Source of the DNA: Alphaproteobacteria bacterium | Lineage (GTDB): Bacteria; Pseudomonadota; Alphaproteobacteria; Geminicoccales; Geminicoccaceae | Length of the DNA: 7,095 bases | Reading direction: 5' to 3' | NCBI GenBank assembly: GCA_026982585.1 | Contig: JALSGW010000004.1 | Coordinates: 1-7,095 of the forward strand | Shown: one piece after another, positions 5,315-7,095 of the stretch | Numbering within the stretch: position 1 is the first letter of the stretch | Layout: every line of letters starts with the position of its first letter | Notes under the pieces: generated by a model | Database searches by the model: none | Told to the model about the DNA's origin: nothing | What the model saw: the letters and a program-made list of their open reading frames with translations, nothing else | Position numbers and translations under genes: made by a program

Positions 5315-6363
5315 GCCCGGCCGGGCGACCCGAGGAGACCGCTGGCCTGCTCGGCCACGGCCCGGTGCTGGACGCCTTCCGGCAGATGCTCGGCAAGGGA
5401 CGGGTGCATCACGCCTGGGCGCTTCTCGGCCCGCGCGGGATCGGCAAGGCGACCCTGGCCTGGCACATGGTGCGGGAATGGTTTGCCGAAAACGAGGCGG
5501 AGCGGCTCCATTGCCACCGCCCGGACCATCCCCTGTTCTCCCGCATCCGGGCCCGGGGCCATCCCGATCTCCATCTGCTCGAGGTGCCCGAGGCGGGGGC
5601 GGTGCGGGAGATCCCGGTGGCGGCGGTGCGCGAGGTGCTGGCGCGGCTCAAGAGCACCGCCTACAGCGGCCGGCGGGCGCTGCTGGTGGACGCCGCCTGC
5701 GAGCTCAACCGCCACGCCGCCAACGCCCTGCTCAAGATGGTGGAGGAGCCGCCCCGCGACACCCTCATCCTGCTGGTCTGCCACCGCCCGCGGGCGGTGC
5801 CCGCCACTTTGCTCTCCCGCTGTCTGCGCGTTCCCCTGCGCCCGCTCCAGCCGGAGGAGATGGAGGCCGCACTGGCGCGATGGCTGCCCGAGCGGGATGC
5901 GGACAGCCGCAGGCGGCTCGCGGTGCTCGCGGCGGGACGCCTGGGAGAGGCGTTGCGCATCGATGAGGCGGCGCTCCTCGACCATTACCGCAGCCTGCTC
6001 GGGCAGATCGCCCGCGAAGGCAACCGGGCGGAGATCGGCGCCATGGCGGCGGAGCTTGCCGCCGTGGCCCGCCAGTTCGGCCTCGAGCTGGCCTTCCGCG
6101 CGCCGCTCGAGCTGGTGCGCCGGGTGGTCCGGCTCGCGGCCGGGGGCGTGCTGGCGCCGGAACTCGCCGAGGGAGAAGAGGACAAGCTCAGACGGCTGCT
6201 TGCCCGTCGTCCCGCGGCCGCCTATGCGGAGCTCTGGGCGCAGCTCGTCACCTTTGCCCGCCGCGCCCAACAGCTCCATCTCGACCCCCAGCAGGCGCTG
6301 CTCGCCGCTCTCGGGGCGATCCTGGGGAGCAGCGCCCTGCCGGGGTTTGCGTCCGAGAGGTGA
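5311..6363 (+). CDS. holB: DNA polymerase III subunit delta' (clamp-loader subunit)
   Basis: Delta' is the fixed subunit of the clamp loader that opens and places the beta clamp on primed DNA. The 350 residues show an AAA+ core. The nucleotide loop is GPRGIGKAT (40-48), more intact than that of E. coli but with Ala in place of the usual Ser/Thr after Lys46. AANALLKMVEEPP (136-148) is the sensor-1 region, and SRC (169-171) is the clamp-loader signature with the arginine finger. The four-Cys zinc module of E. coli HolB is missing. The equivalent stretch (about 65-87, HPLFSRIRARGHPDL) has only one Cys, as expected for alphaproteobacterial homologues. The rest is a divergent helical collar domain. 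The GTG start overlaps the tmk stop by 4 nt (GTGA), with GGGG 8 nt upstream. The frame stays open upstream inside tmk, but no delta' similarity precedes this GTG. Confidence 0.95.
   Translation: MSPAGRPEETAGLLGHGPVLDAFRQMLGKGRVHHAWALLGPRGIGKATLAWHMVREWFAENEAERLHCHRPDHPLFSRIRARGHPDLHLLEVPEAGAVREIPVAAVREVLARLKSTAYSGRRALLVDAACELNRHAANALLKMVEEPPRDTLILLVCHRPRAVPATLLSRCLRVPLRPLQPEEMEAALARWLPERDADSRRRLAVLAAGRLGEALRIDEAALLDHYRSLLGQIAREGNRAEIGAMAAELAAVARQFGLELAFRAPLELVRRVVRLAAGGVLAPELAEGEEDKLRRLLARRPAAAYAELWAQLVTFARRAQQLHLDPQQALLAALGAILGSSALPGFASER
6355..6360 (+). promoter_or_regulatory. Shine-Dalgarno sequence of metG
   Basis: GAGAGG lies 6 nt before the ATG at 6367 and within the last codons of holB. 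It fixes the metG start and shows that metG has its own strong ribosome site in addition to coupling with holB. Confidence 0.6.
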
Positions 6364-6366
6364 TCC

Positions 6367-7095
6367 ATGCCGTCTGAAGGCGCGTTCTACATCACCACGC
6401 CCATCTACTATGTGAACGACGTCCCGCACATCGGCCACGCCTACACCACCCTGGCCTGCGACGTGCTCGCCCGCTTCATGCGGCTGGACGGCCGCCGGGT
6501 GCGGTTTTTGACCGGCACCGACGAACACGGCCAGAAGGTGGAAAAAGCGGCCCGCGAGGCCGGCATGGATCCCCAGAGCTTCACCGATTCCGTCTCCGAG
6601 CGGTTCCGGGAGCTGTCGTCGCTCATGGACTTCTCCCCGGACGACTTCATCCGCACCACCGAAGCGCGCCACCAGCGCGCGGTCCAGGCCCTCTGGCGGC
6701 GCCTTGCGGAGCGGGGCCACATCTACCTCGGCAAGTACGCCGGCTGGTATTCGGTGCGCGACGAGGCCTACTACAGCGAGAGCGAGCTCGTGGACGGCCG
6801 CGCCCCCACCGGCGCGCCGGTCGAATGGGTGGAGGAGCCCAGCTACTTCTTCCGGCTTTCGGCCTGGCAGGAGCCGCTCTTGCGCTTCTACGAGCAGCAT
6901 CCGGACTTCGTGCTGCCGCCGGGCCGCTACAACGAGGTCAAGAGCTTCGTCCGCCAGGGGCTCAGCGATCTCTCGATCTCGCGCACCACCTTCCGCTGGG
7001 GCATCCCGGTGCCGGGCGATCCCGATCATGTCATCTACGTCTGGCTCGACGCGCTCACCAACTACATCTCCGCACTCGGCTATCCGGACGAGGAC
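6367..7095 (+). CDS. metG: Methionine--tRNA ligase (3' partial)
   Basis: This class I synthetase charges both initiator and elongator tRNA-Met. The 243 codons to the window edge are open and in frame. The family normally exceeds 500 residues, so about half is visible, and the KMSKS loop and anticodon-binding domain lie outside. The HIGH motif is exact (PHIGHAYT, 20-27). LTGTDEHGQK (48-57) and VWLDALTNYISAL (225-237) are the methionine-binding and Rossmann-fold signatures. The connective insertion (YAGWYSVRDEAYYSESELVDG, then RAPTGAPVEWVEE) has no cysteines, so this is the zinc-free form seen in alphaproteobacteria. The ATG is 3 nt after the holB stop and has GAGAGG 6 nt upstream. Codon use matches its neighbours. 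Confidence 0.97.
   Translation, partial: MPSEGAFYITTPIYYVNDVPHIGHAYTTLACDVLARFMRLDGRRVRFLTGTDEHGQKVEKAAREAGMDPQSFTDSVSERFRELSSLMDFSPDDFIRTTEARHQRAVQALWRRLAERGHIYLGKYAGWYSVRDEAYYSESELVDGRAPTGAPVEWVEEPSYFFRLSAWQEPLLRFYEQHPDFVLPPGRYNEVKSFVRQGLSDLSISRTTFRWGIPVPGDPDHVIYVWLDALTNYISALGYPDED

Noticed and set aside
4993..7029. A 678-codon open frame on the - strand across tmk, holB and metG
   Set aside because: It is antisense to three genes with clear catalytic motifs. Its translation is rich in Arg, Gly, Ala, Glu and His with no recognisable domain. Long antisense frames are expected in GC-rich coding DNA, because stop codons opposite G/C-ending codons are rare.
1..7095. CRISPR, transposase, phage, toxin-antitoxin or new defence system
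   Set aside because: No repeat-spacer pattern, no inverted terminal repeats and no unexplained gene-sized gap. Every coding segment is assigned to a known housekeeping or metabolic family.

Overview
The window is high-GC DNA, about two thirds G+C by eye, and all its genes lie on the + strand. It most likely comes from an alphaproteobacterium. That placement rests on three things. The order rlpA-dacA-tmk-holB-metG is, from memory, usual in that class. The delta' clamp-loader subunit lacks the four-cysteine zinc module of enterobacterial HolB. The methionyl-tRNA synthetase is of the type without zinc-knuckle cysteines. A Rhodospirillales-like lineage would fit, but nothing here fixes the order or genus.

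Layout: (1) Bases 1-1463 hold the C-terminal three fifths of a molybdenum hydroxylase large subunit (xanthine dehydrogenase / form II CoxL family), cut by the window edge. (2) Bases 1510-1598 encode a class II tRNA-Leu with anticodon UAA and an encoded CCA end. (3) A compact set of six genes runs from 1677 to the right edge: an MltB-family lytic transglycosylase, the lipoprotein RlpA, a DacA-type D,D-carboxypeptidase, thymidylate kinase, DNA polymerase III delta' and the first 243 residues of methionyl-tRNA synthetase. A plausible extended -10 promoter precedes the first of these. The intergenic distances are 32 bp, 4 bp, a 4-nt GTGA overlap, a second 4-nt GTGA overlap and 3 bp, so the set is very probably one transcription unit.

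Working together: the first three products act on periplasmic peptidoglycan. MltB and RlpA cut glycan strands, RlpA using a SPOR domain that targets denuded septal glycan, and DacA trims pentapeptides. The next two supply dTDP and load the replication clamp, and the last charges initiator and elongator tRNA with methionine. The arrangement couples wall remodelling, replication and translation genes, as many bacterial housekeeping operons do.

I see no phage genes, transposases, CRISPR array, toxin-antitoxin pair, defence system or other sign of a new system. The window is ordinary core genome, and the findings below are small points worth a check.
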